This document shows, in pieces, positions 46,701-56,400 of a stretch of DNA of 64,000 nucleotides; position 1 is the first letter of the stretch; the number at the start of each line of letters is the position of its first letter. The stretch lies in assembly GCF_014332515.1 (NCBI RefSeq), contig NZ_VFSD01000009.1, forward strand, positions 62,001 to 126,000, in the 5' to 3' direction. The position numbers were made by a program, and so were the translations under genes. Origin of the DNA: Pontibacter beigongshangensis (GTDB lineage: Bacteria > Bacteroidota > Bacteroidia > Cytophagales > Hymenobacteraceae). Below the pieces are notes generated by a model, which had not been told where the DNA came from, did no database searches, and saw only the letters and a list, made by a program, of their open reading frames with translations.

Positions 46701-49700
46701 GTGTTTCCGCTGATGAGGATGTTGTTGGTGATGATGGGGGTAACCGTTACGAGCACAGGGGAGGAGTAGTCGGTACAGGCGCCTGAAATGACCACTCTTC
46801 TGAAATAAGTGCTGCGGGTAAGAGCATTTGGCGTATAAGTAGCCGCCGTAGCCTCGTTTATGACGGTATAGCCTGAGCCTGCTTCCAGGCTGCTCTCCCA
46901 ACGGAAGGTATAGGTGCCGTTTCCTCCCTCAGGAACAGTGCCTGTAATGGTTGCTGGTGTCTGTCCTGCACAAATTGCTGGTACACCCTTCAATTCGTTA
47001 AGCGCCAGCTTAGGCAGCACTGTTACCTGCACCTGGGTACGTGGACCAACACAGCCCGCTATTGCACCTTCTGCCAGAAAGACACTGGTCGTTTCTACTG
47101 TTGGCGTAAATGTTTTGCCACTATGCAGCAAGGTGCCTTCCTGGCTGTACCAGTTGTAAACTTCTGCCGTACCGATGGCTGTCAGGGTTGCCTTGCCGGA
47201 CCCGCACAGCGTGACAGGGTCTACTGACGGAGCCGGGGTTTGTGGCCTTACCACCACCGTTACTTCAAGGCGGCTACTGGAGCAACCGTTATTGGCGAGC
47301 GTCTCAACCAGGTATTTGGTGGTGGAGGTGAGGGGGCCGGTAGCGAAGGCGGTGCCAGTGTGCAGTTGCTGGCCGCTTTCATCATACCATAGGATGGTGC
47401 CTTCCGGATTCTCGGCAGTGAGTGTAGCGGAAGTTCCATAGCAGATAGTGGCTCCCACAACAGCAGGTGTACCTGGCAAAGACTTAACCGTTACCACAGC
47501 CTGATCGCTTGTAAAGCAGGTGCCGGTATAGTAAGTATAGGTAAGGGTATAGGTGCCTGTTTTAGATGGCGTAAAGGTGCCATCTTTGGAAATAAGTTCT
47601 GAACCGCTCCAGATGCCACCAGCCGGGCTCGCCTGCATGGCGAAGGACCCGCTATTGAGGCAAACCTCTCTGTCGTCTCCGGCATTGGCCACCAGTGCCT
47701 CCGTTACCGTCATGGTCATTTCATCGAAATTGGTGCAGCCACTGGCATCTGTATAAGTATATCGGAGCACAAATTCGCCTTTGCCGGCCGGTAAAAAATA
47801 ACCATCTGTTACATGTGGGCCGCTCCAAGTGCCGCCTGCAGTTTGCCCCAGTAGTTTTATTGGCTCCGGATTATCGCATACGGTCTGGTTAGGGCCTGCC
47901 TCCACTTGCGGGAGTGGCTTTACCGTCACCGTTACAGTGGCGGTGTTGCTGCAGCCTGTCGCTTCATCTATACCGGTAACCGTGTAAGTTGTCGTTACTT
48001 TGGGACTTGCTGTAACTTCTGCGCCTGTGGTGGCACTCAGGCCGGTGGCTGGTTGCCACGAATAAGAGGCTGCGCCTGAGGCTGTGAGCGTGGCTGCTCC
48101 CTGGCCTAGGCAAATGTCTGCTGAAGAGCTGTTAACAGTAATAGTGGGTAATGGTTTTACCACCACCGTAAAGGTTGTGGTGCTGGTACAGCCGGTGGCG
48201 GAGTTGGTTCCAGTTACAGTGTAAGTCGTCGTTTTTGTAGGTTTTACAGTTACCTTGCTGCCGGTAGTGGCATTCAGGCCCGCTGCTGCCTGCCATTTGT
48301 AGGAGGAAGCTCCGGATGCAGTAAGGATAATTTCCTCACCGATACAAATTTCTGCTTTAGGGGCTGTGATCTTAACATCCGGCAGCGGGTTGATGGTAAT
48401 ACGTTGCTTGGCCGGGGCAGATGTTTCTCCACATTCATTCATGGCATAAGCCCAAATCTCATACACTACCGGTCCGCTTTCGGAGGCGGTCAGCGAAACG
48501 GTTGGGTACTGCGAACTGGTGCTGGTGTTATTGACAAAGCTGCCTTCCCCTGCTCCGGAAATTACTTTTACCTCCCATTTGTAGCCCGTAATAGTGCCGA
48601 AATTTGCCTGATAAACGGGCGTATGTTTCGTGTTATCAGCAGAGAAAGTAATGTTGGTGGTGCCGCAATAAGGCGCTGGTGCTTTGGGTAGTGTTACGAC
48701 GGGTTTTCCGGCCACTGTAACAGGTATGCTTTTGGTGCTGTTGGGGGAGCAGCCATTGCTGGCCGTCAAAACCACATTATAAGTGCCAGGGGTATTAATA
48801 GAAAATTTGGGTTCCCTGGAGCTGGCAGTTGTGCCTCCTGTAAAACTCCAGCCGGTTGCGGCTGTGCCGTCGGCCTTCGTCACAGCCCAGGCATGGAGGA
48901 TGTTTTCTCCTGCGGAAGTGTTAGTTACTGTAAAGGTGCCAGGGACACATTTATTTTCCGGCAGTTGCGTAAGCGAGAAATCTGCAGTAGGAGGGGTGGT
49001 AATTTTAATAACCTCTTCTTTTGTGCTGCCGGCGCAGGTAGAGTTGGCATCTTCGGGGCTAACGGCCAGTTTAACCACATACTCACCCGGTTCGGTAAAA
49101 ACGACCACCGGCTTTTTTGCATTAACGTTTCCGCTTTGGATATACCAACCGGTGGCAGGCGCTATGGTCCACTCGGTTCTGTGGGTGGAGAGGTTCCGGG
49201 AGGCATCGTAACCGCTGTTTGAAACATCGCTGAGCGTGATGGGTTGGTTCACGCAGCCTGTTTTGGAGCCGAGGCCTATGTCGGCCACAGGTCCTTTGGA
49301 GATCCGGATACCGCTCCAGGTAGACTTGGAGGTAAGGCAGGGGTTTGAGGCCAGGGCCGTCAGGGTAAAGCCCCCCGGCTTGTCCTGCGACGACTCATTG
49401 AAGGTGTGCTCGATGTAAGGCTTTGCCAATAGCTCTGCATGCGATAGAGTGATGGTAGGCGTGCCATCGTCAAAAGTGAAGGTATAGACCGTAAATGGGG
49501 AGTTTCGCTCGAAGCTGTTCACATCGAAGCGGTATGTGGCCGGGGCGCAGTCGGTGCTGTTGCCGAGGTTAGAAAGGCCGATGCCGGGGTTACTGCCCAC
49601 AAATACCTGCTCGGTTTTACGCTCCGTGCAGCCATTCTCACCAGTCACGGTCAGCACCAGGTCGTAGGTGCCGGCAGCGCGGTAAACATGGCTGGTTTTG

Positions 49701-49975
49701 TCAAAGTCTTTGCCAAAGGAATTGCTGCTGCCATCGCCCCAACTTAGGTGGTAGCTGGCATTGTTGGCTTTGGTTGCCGATGTGTTCTCCACAGCCAGCG
49801 TAAAGGTGGCAGTACTGATGTTGGGCGTACAGTAAGTAAAATTGTAATAAGGGTTTGTGAGGCTGGCATCCGGTACCTGCTCACAGTTTTGCTGTGCCGA
49901 CACCTCTTTATTGCAAACAAGAATACAGAGGGTCAGGATTAGTGAAAGCATACCTGCTTTCTTGAAAGTTTTCAT
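43745..49975 (-). CDS. Giant T9SS substrate with PKD/Ig-like repeats and a gliding-type C-terminal domain
   Basis: A 2076-residue secreted protein. The signal peptide is MKTFKKAGMLSLILTLCILV, cleaved near SAQQ. The N-terminal part has PKD-like domains (ASYHLSWGDGSSNSF, HVYRAAGTYDLVLTV), then cadherin/Ig-like units ending in TTTYTVTG, then nine repeats of about 90 residues marked by W[FY]RR[VI]V-SG-C and an LT or LTG turn (about 44470-47000). The end, PNTFTPNSDGINDNW to LATYYYIIRL, is the gliding-motility-associated C-terminal (type-B) sorting domain. ATG 49975 is chosen because the upstream extension of the frame is not a signal sequence. It should be an adhesin-like surface protein, exported with the adjacent PorP. 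Confidence 0.9.
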   Translation of the reverse strand: MKTFKKAGMLSLILTLCILVCNKEVSAQQNCEQVPDASLTNPYYNFTYCTPNISTATFTLAVENTSATKANNASYHLSWGDGSSNSFGKDFDKTSHVYRAAGTYDLVLTVTGENGCTERKTEQVFVGSNPGIGLSNLGNSTDCAPATYRFDVNSFERNSPFTVYTFTFDDGTPTITLSHAELLAKPYIEHTFNESSQDKPGGFTLTALASNPCLTSKSTWSGIRISKGPVADIGLGSKTGCVNQPITLSDVSNSGYDASRNLSTHRTEWTIAPATGWYIQSGNVNAKKPVVVFTEPGEYVVKLAVSPEDANSTCAGSTKEEVIKITTPPTADFSLTQLPENKCVPGTFTVTNTSAGENILHAWAVTKADGTAATGWSFTGGTTASSREPKFSINTPGTYNVVLTASNGCSPNSTKSIPVTVAGKPVVTLPKAPAPYCGTTNITFSADNTKHTPVYQANFGTITGYKWEVKVISGAGEGSFVNNTSTSSQYPTVSLTASESGPVVYEIWAYAMNECGETSAPAKQRITINPLPDVKITAPKAEICIGEEIILTASGASSYKWQAAAGLNATTGSKVTVKPTKTTTYTVTGTNSATGCTSTTTFTVVVKPLPTITVNSSSADICLGQGAATLTASGAASYSWQPATGLSATTGAEVTASPKVTTTYTVTGIDEATGCSNTATVTVTVKPLPQVEAGPNQTVCDNPEPIKLLGQTAGGTWSGPHVTDGYFLPAGKGEFVLRYTYTDASGCTNFDEMTMTVTEALVANAGDDREVCLNSGSFAMQASPAGGIWSGSELISKDGTFTPSKTGTYTLTYTYYTGTCFTSDQAVVTVKSLPGTPAVVGATICYGTSATLTAENPEGTILWYDESGQQLHTGTAFATGPLTSTTKYLVETLANNGCSSSRLEVTVVVRPQTPAPSVDPVTLCGSGKATLTAIGTAEVYNWYSQEGTLLHSGKTFTPTVETTSVFLAEGAIAGCVGPRTQVQVTVLPKLALNELKGVPAICAGQTPATITGTVPEGGNGTYTFRWESSLEAGSGYTVINEATAATYTPNALTRSTYFRRVVISGACTDYSSPVLVTVTPIITNNILISGNTSICEGGTAPELKGEKPAGGSGEYEYLWESSVLGTVDGFEPAAGIHNLQHYSPGTLTQTTWFRRMVRSGTCQEKISEQIVKITIDKPITANSIAGDPVVCAVNASTITLIGSQPSGGNGEYMYKWEVSTDGENFTVAPGQNHSANYTPSFYNQILWYRRVVTAGPCAASTSEAVKVLPALTNNIVRQSQTVCIGDAFQPLTATTPVGGTNEYSFRWESSTTGEESDFRPAAGENTLATYTAPKPLESTTFFRRIVSSGPCALNISTPVKIMVQPAIAGFMIITPEQTICAGEAPGLLIGDKPTGGDNTFTYLWESSTDGITFTDAAGANTAISYQAPKLENTTWFRRRAASGQCFAVSDAVRVVVNEAITENVISEPQVICFQTAPQPLLGSDPKGSTGEFAFQWQVATSGNNGPFADIAGATARDYAPGVLSTTTWYRRVVTSGACSRLSEVVQITVSPVISRNTIAFAQNIYAGQKPAPLTGSQPIGGSNKYTYAWESSTEGPDAGFGPVYGIRNDIHYAPQALTQTTWFRRIVRSGGCEDISAAFKITVIPDVNSNIVQAGQTICYGNKPAPLTGTTPGGGEGDYLFLWQASTKGATVGFVTAAGASGARDYAPDALTQDTWFRRVVISGPFTDTSTAVLITVKPVMANNRISSSQTICYGTTPTTLTGSVPTGGSGSFSYLWESSTTGPDKGFTTATGDNTKPSYSPGELTRNTWYRRVVSSEACDKLVSDVVAITINPLPKAPKAENVGICYNSRAELKASGSGGNLEWFTAASGGSPIYIGAAFTTPVLTATTTYFVQEVALSCAGERKAVTVTVTSPTADAGPDVTFIKGRNATLHASGGDTYSWSPAIGLNNPKVASPIASPEVTTTYTVTVTTNGGCVSTDEVTVTVLPAVDIPNTFTPNSDGINDNWEIPHLTQYANCQVQVFNQWGTLVFTSQGYKAPWDGRFNGQELPLATYYYIIRLDDKEKPLAGSVTIVK

Positions 49976-50274
49976 GGCCAGAAGCTGAAATAATAATATA
50001 ATTTTTCCTAAGCAGGAGCATGTCCAGGAAAAGAGGAGGGAGCAGTGCTTTATCTTCTTCAATAAGGTGATGCAGGTGTTACACATAGCAGTGGAACTGT
50101 GCCTGCAGTATTAATAGCTTGCGGAACAGTCAGGAGTCAATTTCATTGACTGTTGAAGATCAGGTTGGTGCTGAAAAAGTAAAACCAGGAATAGTAAGTG
50201 TTCGTCATCATTATGGAAAATCCGTTACGTGGCGCCAAATCCTAAGTAAATGAGTGTCTGGCTGGTTTTATGGC

Positions 50275-50323
50275 AATTATTCCAATCAAAATGCCCCTCA
50301 GGAGGCTATTCCTGCTGCTACTG
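50275..50323 (-). repeat. Dispersed CTCCGGAGGGGC repeat, copy 15
   Basis: Reverse orientation: AATTATTCCAATCAAAATG, CCCCTCAGGAGG, CCTGCTGCTACTG. It forms an inverted pair with copy 16 across about 310 bases. Confidence 0.8.
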
Positions 50324-50637
50324 AGCCTGCTGCAAAACCTAGGTGCTGTACCAGTAACAGGCAGTTTTATTGCTATTACGGGCTTTGGAAAGTTTGATTT
50401 CAAGGCTATACAATCTTATATCTGTTAATAGGGATATGTATAGAATGATAAAAGAATTATTGTCTCAAATAGTTCAATGTTCACACTATAAATCCTGCCA
50501 ATCAGCGGAAAAATTTACCTGCAGCTATTCCATCCAAACAAGCTCCCAGGCGTTTGCTGCTTATCAGGTAATCAGCTTCAAGCAAAGCAGGTAAGCAGGT
50601 ACAGGTGAAGGAAATTTATAGCCGCTGTTTCGGAAAC

Positions 50638-50681
50638 GCAGCAGCAAAGGCTCTGGAGGGGCTTTTTCATTGGAATAATTT
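50638..50681 (+). repeat. Dispersed CTCCGGAGGGGC repeat, copy 16
   Basis: GCAGCAGCAAAGG, CTCTGGAGGGGC, TTTTTCATTGGAATAATT. AATAATT points outward relative to copy 15. Confidence 0.8.
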
Positions 50682-50686
50682 GAGCG

Positions 50687-51881
50687 CATAAGTAAAAATC
50701 AGAACTGAACAGGAGGGGTTAAAGGCAGGTAGACTAAAAATAACTAAGCGGAGGTGAGGGAGCAGCCCACTAACCGAGGCATAACCTGCAAAGGCACGGT
50801 ACAACGGGCGTATTTGAAATGTTAAATTTAAGTACTTGACAGCCAGCCTCTATAAAACCATAGCATGAACCATCCATTTTATGGAAAATGAACTGATATG
50901 TTGCAAAAATAGTAATATAGAAATATAGGAATTGCCAATATGAGAATTTAAACGCCCATCCAACCGTCCATAAAAATTGTAAGCGCCGGTATCGGGCTAA
51001 GTAAAATGTGAGCACCTTCAGCTCCTAAACCTCGTTTGCTGGCCACAAAACCGTTTTTTGGTACCACCTTGGTAATGTTCAACCAGGAAGTGAGCAGGAC
51101 AGGTGCCAGGCACCGCCCCAATCTCCTGCAACATTGCTGAATAAAACCCCCTGGATAAGCAAGTTTCCCATTATGGGAGAGGCTGGGTGTACGCCAAAAC
51201 TGATCCAAATTTTTCGATTGCTATTCCATAAAAAAAAATTGCCAACGTCTTTTTAGGATTTTTGTCTTAAGTCGCTACAAAGGATAACTGGCTGCTTTAG
51301 CGGGGAAAATACAGAGGTTCCAAAAAATGTCACTGCAAATACTCTCTGAGCAATAAGTCTGGCTTACTGCTTTTGATCTGGCAGACAGCTTCTATTGACC
51401 ATAAATCCGTATTAAGTATATATATAGTATTGATAATAAGGGTTTTATCGTAAATGCACAATCCTTGAAAATATCATATAATGCATGCACCTGCTCCGTA
51501 TTTATTTCAAAAAAATGTTTCGGGGTTGCCGGGTCGAAAATGTATTAAAGCAATATCACAGTGTGGATAAGTATATAAAATTATTATTATACTATCTGTC
51601 TTCACTAAATCCTAAAACTTAATAAAGTATAAAGCGTAATTATTGTTAACTCACCGGAAAAGCACCTGGGGAATCGGAACAAGGGAGTTTGTTCTAAATA
51701 TGTTGACTCAATAATATATCGAGAGTTATATATTTAAATGCTGTAAAAAGGCTTTGATTTAATTTTGAGTAGGAACTACGATGATAGAGGAGATGAGGAA
51801 AAACAAGTTCTTAAAACAAAACTGGTGATCAGCCAAAGTAAAATAAATCCAACATGATTAAATAAGTACAATTAATAAGCC
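50687..51881. other. Long AT-rich intergenic region upstream of the exopolysaccharide locus
   Basis: Nearly 1.2 kb without a supportable gene. Two minus-strand frames (50770-51015 and 50948-51208) overlap each other and show no motif. The last 500 bases are very AT-rich, which fits a regulatory or xenogeneic boundary before the polysaccharide genes. A GCACCTTCAG half-site lies at 51017-51026. Confidence 0.4.
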
Positions 51882-53273
51882 ATGAATAAGTATCGACACT
51901 ACTATAGCTTCAACAGGATATTGTTATTAGCAATTGACATAACCCTGATAGCATTTGCCTTTAAGATATCAAACCTCTTCCGTTACGGTGATCTCGAGTT
52001 GACCCGTCAGTATAGCATTTTCTTCGTTCTTTTTGCCCTGGTATGGTGGATCGTTTCCGGGTTCTCCAATTTTGTTTTCAGAATTGATGCCTGGATTCCC
52101 TGCGGAAAGAAATTCGCCAACCTGATGAATGCCTTTGTCCTGCACGCAATCATTCTGGCAGCCTGTATCGTTATTTTTAATCTGGAAGAGCTTTCTAGAC
52201 TCTTGCTGCTCTACACCTACCTGTTAACTGCAGCCCTGATTGGTGCTAACCGTTTTGTGCTGCAGCTGATAAACAAGTACTTCACCAAATCCGACATGGC
52301 GTATTCGCGCTTTGTGGTAATAGGTACAGGCCCTGCCGCTTTGTCGCTTTACCACACCTTCAGCAACGACAATCCGGGCACTAAATTCATGGGCTTCTTC
52401 GACGATGCCCCCGATCAGAAAAACCCGCATAAGGATTTAGTTAAAGGCGGCGTGGCTGATGTAAAGGAGTTTTGCCTTCAGAACAGTGTAGACGAGATTT
52501 ATTATGCCCAGCCGCTTAATAACAAGGAGGAGATAGACGACTTTGCTGAGTTTGCCGACAACAACTTCCTGTATTTCCGGATGGTTCCTGACTTCAGCGC
52601 AATTGTGCAGCGAGACGTGAACATGTACTTCTACCAGAACATCCCAATGATCAGCATCCGGAGAGAGCCTTTGGAACTGGTGGCCAACAGGGTCATGAAG
52701 CGTGCTTTCGATATCGCGTTCTCTTTATTCGTGATCCTGTTTATTTTCCCGATCCTGCTGCCAATAATTGCCATAGCCATCAAAATAGACTCTAAAGGCC
52801 CTGTGTTCTTTAAGCAACTGCGCCCCGGCAAGAAAAACAGGTTGTTTACCTGCTATAAATTCCGGACCATGAATGTGAACAACCAGACCGAGATGCAGGC
52901 TACCCAGCACGACCCGAGAGTGACCAGAGTAGGAAGGTTCCTGCGCAAGTCGAACCTGGATGAGGTGCCGCAGTTTTTTAATGTGCTGCTCGGCGATATG
53001 TCGGTTGTAGGGCCTCGTCCGAACCTGGTGTCTCAGTTGGACCATTACTCCAAGGTTATCAATAAATATCACATGCGTCATTTCGTGACCCCTGGTATTA
53101 CAGGTTACGCGCAGGTGAGCGGGTTCCGTGGCGAGACCAAAGAGCTGAAACTGATGGAGAAGCGAGTAGAGTACGATGTGAAGTACATGGAAAACTGGAG
53201 CTTCATGATGGATATGAAAATTATCTTCCTGACAGTTTGGAACATGATAAAAGGAGAGAAAAATGCCTACTAA
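51882..53273 (+). CDS. Exopolysaccharide initiating sugar-phosphate transferase (WcaJ-like)
   Basis: A 463-residue polyisoprenyl-phosphate hexose-1-phosphate transferase that starts repeat-unit synthesis on the lipid carrier. Four N-terminal membrane segments are followed by a CoA-binding-like region ([16 protein letters not shown]), another membrane hairpin ([18 protein letters not shown]) and the catalytic block: [46 protein letters not shown] and GPRP. It is the first gene of the locus, and its stop region overlaps the next gene by 11 bases. Confidence 0.92.
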   Translation: MNKYRHYYSFNRILLLAIDITLIAFAFKISNLFRYGDLELTRQYSIFFVLFALVWWIVSGFSNFVFRIDAWIPCGKKFANLMNAFVLHAIILAACIVIFNLEELSRLLLLYTYLLTAALIGANRFVLQLINKYFTKSDMAYSRFVVIGTGPAALSLYHTFSNDNPGTKFMGFFDDAPDQKNPHKDLVKGGVADVKEFCLQNSVDEIYYAQPLNNKEEIDDFAEFADNNFLYFRMVPDFSAIVQRDVNMYFYQNIPMISIRREPLELVANRVMKRAFDIAFSLFVILFIFPILLPIIAIAIKIDSKGPVFFKQLRPGKKNRLFTCYKFRTMNVNNQTEMQATQHDPRVTRVGRFLRKSNLDEVPQFFNVLLGDMSVVGPRPNLVSQLDHYSKVINKYHMRHFVTPGITGYAQVSGFRGETKELKLMEKRVEYDVKYMENWSFMMDMKIIFLTVWNMIKGEKNAY

Positions 53274-54084
53274 GTTACATGATTTGCCTGCGGTGAGCCA
53301 AAGTGGCCCGATAGGCGAAAAACGGAAACTATTGACTTCTTTTATCTCTACAGGCAGCTTTAATACCTTTGTCGATCAGATATTCTGGCTTACTGAAAAC
53401 AAAAAATCGTCTTATGTGTGCTTTGCCAATGTGCACATGCTGGTGGAGGCCTATAAAGACAAAGACTTTAACGAGGTGCTGAACAAGGCCGATGTGGCAA
53501 CTCCGGATGGCGGGCCTGTTTCTAAGATAATGAAGCTCTTTTATGGCCAGGAGCAGGAGAGGGTGGCAGGCATGGACTTGCTGCCGCGCCTGCTGAAAGA
53601 AGCGGCTGCTAAGGGCAAGTCGGTTTACTTTTATGGCTCTACAGACGAGGTGCTGAACGCCGTGGTGACGAAGGCGAAAAAAGAAACGCCGGATCTCAGA
53701 ATAGCAGGTTTTTATTCTCCTCCATTCCGGAAACTGACAGAAGCTGAGGATGCCGAGATCACGGACATGATAAATGAGGCAAAGCCGGACCTTGTTTTTG
53801 TGGCCCTTGGCTGCCCGAAGCAGGAACGCTGGATGGCTGACCATAAAGACCGTGTTAATGCCTGCATGCTGGGAGTGGGGCAGGCTTTCCTGACGTTTGC
53901 TGGTCTGGAAAAGAGGCTGCCGAAGTGGGCCAGGGACTTGTCGCTGGAGTGGACCTACCGCCTTTACCTCGAACCAAAAAGGCTCTGGAAAAGGTACCTG
54001 CTCACGAACAGCATGTTTGTATGGCTCACACTAAAGATGCTCGTCACGCGTAACTCAGAGAAGCTTGAAGCAGGGTCCCATTAG
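53263..54084 (+). CDS. WecG/TagA/CpsF family glycosyltransferase
   Basis: A 273-residue GT26-type enzyme: VCFANVHMLVEAYKD, TPDGGPVSKIMKLF (catalytic aspartate region), GMDLLPRLL, VYFYGSTDEVLNAV and VALGCPKQERWMADH are family motifs. It adds the second sugar to lipid-linked intermediates, as WecG and TagA do. The overlap with the transferase gene by 11 bases indicates coupled translation and consecutive steps. A perfect terminator hairpin begins about 100 bases after the stop. Confidence 0.92.
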   Translation: MPTKLHDLPAVSQSGPIGEKRKLLTSFISTGSFNTFVDQIFWLTENKKSSYVCFANVHMLVEAYKDKDFNEVLNKADVATPDGGPVSKIMKLFYGQEQERVAGMDLLPRLLKEAAAKGKSVYFYGSTDEVLNAVVTKAKKETPDLRIAGFYSPPFRKLTEAEDAEITDMINEAKPDLVFVALGCPKQERWMADHKDRVNACMLGVGQAFLTFAGLEKRLPKWARDLSLEWTYRLYLEPKRLWKRYLLTNSMFVWLTLKMLVTRNSEKLEAGSH

Positions 54085-54184
54085 TACTATTTATACTGAA
54101 GATTTACCTTACTAATACTTTCACCATCGAGGCTGCCTGCTTTGGTATGACTTTGACGGTATTAACTTAGTTATTCAAAAGTTT

Positions 54185-54220
54185 TAAAAGAGCCCCTCAT
54201 ATTGATGAGGGGCTCTTTTA
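54185..54220 (+). terminator. Terminator after the two-gene initiation operon
   Basis: A perfect 16-bp stem (54185-54200, 54205-54220) with an ATTG loop and a T-run in the right arm, separating the first two genes from the rfbF group. Confidence 0.85.
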
Positions 54221-54369
54221 TAGTTTAAAGAGATGTTTAAATGCGGGTATTTCCTGATAGCTGCCGACACGGTTCATTAGCAACGTTAAAATCAGATTAA
54301 AATAAATCTGTAAATTTAGATTTATCTATATCAAAAAAACTCCATTTGCCGTATGGTACAACTGAATAG

Positions 54370-54390
54370 CACCTTCAGGCCCTGAAGGTG
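54370..54390. promoter_or_regulatory. CACCTTCAG/CTGAAGGTG inverted repeat upstream of rfbF
   Basis: Perfect 9-bp arms with a three-base loop, 54 bases before the rfbF start. The same arm sequence recurs at 57392-57427. Confidence 0.4.
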
Positions 54391-54443
54391 AATTCTAACA
54401 TAGTGCATACATCTTAAACAAAGTAGAAAACCCCTTTATATTT

Positions 54444-55247
54444 ATGAAAGCAGTGATACTTGCAGGAGGCTATGGTACCAGGATCAGCGAAGAGAGTGGT
54501 GTCCGGCCCAAGCCAATGGTGGAAATTGGAGGGAAGCCCATCCTCTGGCACATCATGAAAATATATTCCCACCACGGCATTAACGATTTTGTGATCTGCT
54601 GTGGCTACAAAGGCCACATGATTAAAGAATACTTCTCCAATTATTTCCTCTACAACTCCGATGTAACCTTCGATATGCGCAAAAACAGCATGGAGGTGCA
54701 CCACAACAATACCGAATCCTGGAGGGTTACCCTTGTAGACACCGGCGAAGGAACACTTACCGGCGGACGGCTTAGGCGGGTAAAGGAGTATCTGGGCGAT
54801 GACACGTTTTGCATGACATACGGGGATGGCGTAAGCGATGTGGATATTACAGCGGCCATCAATTACCATAAACAGCAGGGCACCTTGGCTACGCTCACAG
54901 CGGTGCAGCAGCCTGGTCGGTTCGGCGCCTTTACCTTGTCTGAAGAGGCTGCCAAAGTAAATCAGTTTAAAGAAAAGCCGACTGGCGGCGACATGCCCTG
55001 GATAAATGGCGGATTCTTTGTGCTGGAGCCAGCCGTAATCGATTATATAGAAGGCGATTCCACGACCTGGGAACGGGAGCCAATGGAAAGATTAGCGGAG
55101 GAAGGAGAACTTTCGGCCTACAGGCACACTGGTTTCTGGCAGCCAATGGATACGCTTCGTGATAAGCACCTGCTCGAGGATTTGTGGCAAAATGGAAAGG
55201 CCCCCTGGGATGTCTGGAGCAAGGCGCTTTCCGGTGCCGTGCATTAG
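54444..55247 (+). CDS. rfbF: Glucose-1-phosphate cytidylyltransferase
   Basis: A 267-residue nucleotidyltransferase giving CDP-glucose from glucose 1-phosphate and CTP. The N-terminal loop [18 protein letters not shown], then [42 protein letters not shown] and [10 protein letters not shown] follow RfbF closely. The usual partner CDP-glucose 4,6-dehydratase (RfbG) is not in the window; instead an unusual extended SDR and an RmlC-like epimerase follow, so the final sugar is unclear. It begins a four-gene run with a 50-base gap to the SDR gene. Confidence 0.92.
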   Translation: MKAVILAGGYGTRISEESGVRPKPMVEIGGKPILWHIMKIYSHHGINDFVICCGYKGHMIKEYFSNYFLYNSDVTFDMRKNSMEVHHNNTESWRVTLVDTGEGTLTGGRLRRVKEYLGDDTFCMTYGDGVSDVDITAAINYHKQQGTLATLTAVQQPGRFGAFTLSEEAAKVNQFKEKPTGGDMPWINGGFFVLEPAVIDYIEGDSTTWEREPMERLAEEGELSAYRHTGFWQPMDTLRDKHLLEDLWQNGKAPWDVWSKALSGAVH

Positions 55248-55297
55248 CAGGTTTTGGAACCTGAAAATATTGATTTTATTATCTTATCTCCTTTTAT

Positions 55298-56392
55298 ATG
55301 AAGATCCTTATCACCGGAAACATGGGCTACGTAGGAACTGCCGTGGTGAAACACCTGCGGTCGGCCTTCCCTGACGCCACGCTGGTTGGCTACGACATGG
55401 CCTACTTTGCCTCCAGCCTGCAGGGCTCCTCTGCCATATTGCCGGAAAGCAGATTGGATCAGCAGATATTCGGGGATGTACGCAACATGCCGGCCGAAGT
55501 GCTGGACAATGTAAATGCCGTTGTGCATCTGGCCGCTATCGGTGGTGACGTGGCAGAGCATAAGTACGGGGTTGTAACACAGGACGTTAACTATACAGCC
55601 AGCATTCGGGTAGCAGAGTTGGCAAAGGCCGTGGGAGTAGAATCGTTTGTGTTCGCCTCGAGTTGCAGCCTTTATGGAACTGAAGAAGAAAGCGAGAGGA
55701 CGGAGCACTCTGACCTGAAACCTGTTTCCGCTGATGCCCGCACCAAACTGGCGGCCGAAATAGACCTGGAGCCACTGGCGGGCGATGGGTTCAGCGTAAC
55801 CTGCCTCCGGTTTCCGGCTGCCTGCGGCATGAGTGACCGGCTGCGGCCAGGGCTTCTGCTGAACGATTTTGTAGGAGAGGCTTTAGCCACAGGCAACCTG
55901 AACATAGTAGGCAATGGAGCCGCCTGGCAACCCCTGATTCATGTGGCTGACTTGGCCCGTGCAGTAGAGTGGGCTGTTACAAGAGAGGCGGCTGACGGGG
56001 GAGAATACCTGGTTGTAAATGCCGGCTTTAACGATTGGAATTTTCGGGTATACGAACTGGCAAGAGCTGTGGCATACGCCCTGCCAGGAATCACGCTGAA
56101 TTTTAGCGGGGGTGAAGTGGCAGAAGAGGCCTCATGCCCGATATGTTTTGATTTTTATCAGGCGCTTGCGCCTGATCATCAGCCACAGTATTCCTTACAA
56201 CAGGCAATTGCCGAGCTTTGCGAAGGGTATAAGCCAATTGTAGCCCAGTCCTGGCACCAGGATAGCCCGCTACAAAACCGGGCCATGTTCCTGAACAAAT
56301 TACAGCAACTGGGGGCATTAGACGAGCAACTGCGTTGGGCTCATCAGAAATCCACCGTAAGGAGAGAGTCAGTGTTAGAAATTATTGATTAA
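55298..56392 (+). CDS. Sugar-nucleotide epimerase/dehydratase-like SDR with altered active-site motif
   Basis: A 364-residue extended SDR. Cofactor loop LITGNMGYVGTAVVKHL, VVHLAAIGGD and SSCSLYG are normal. The position of the catalytic YxxxK reads VSADARTKLAAE, so the tyrosine appears replaced by aspartate (GAT where TAT would give YARTK); the lysine is kept. NDF and PLIHVADLARAVEW downstream also fit the family. It is bracketed by rfbF and the RmlC-like gene, so a role in modifying a CDP-sugar is likely, but catalysis must differ or be lost if the aspartate is real. Confidence 0.8.
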   Translation: MKILITGNMGYVGTAVVKHLRSAFPDATLVGYDMAYFASSLQGSSAILPESRLDQQIFGDVRNMPAEVLDNVNAVVHLAAIGGDVAEHKYGVVTQDVNYTASIRVAELAKAVGVESFVFASSCSLYGTEEESERTEHSDLKPVSADARTKLAAEIDLEPLAGDGFSVTCLRFPAACGMSDRLRPGLLLNDFVGEALATGNLNIVGNGAAWQPLIHVADLARAVEWAVTREAADGGEYLVVNAGFNDWNFRVYELARAVAYALPGITLNFSGGEVAEEASCPICFDFYQALAPDHQPQYSLQQAIAELCEGYKPIVAQSWHQDSPLQNRAMFLNKLQQLGALDEQLRWAHQKSTVRRESVLEIID

Positions 56393-56400
56393 GAAAATAC

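Noticed and set aside
43745-50086. Longer N-terminus for the giant secreted protein
   Set aside because: The 37-codon extension is cysteine-rich and not a signal peptide, whereas MKTFKKAG at 49975 begins a normal one.
50770-51208. Two short minus-strand frames upstream of the polysaccharide locus
   Set aside because: They overlap each other in different frames and show no family motif; neither has a clear start signal.
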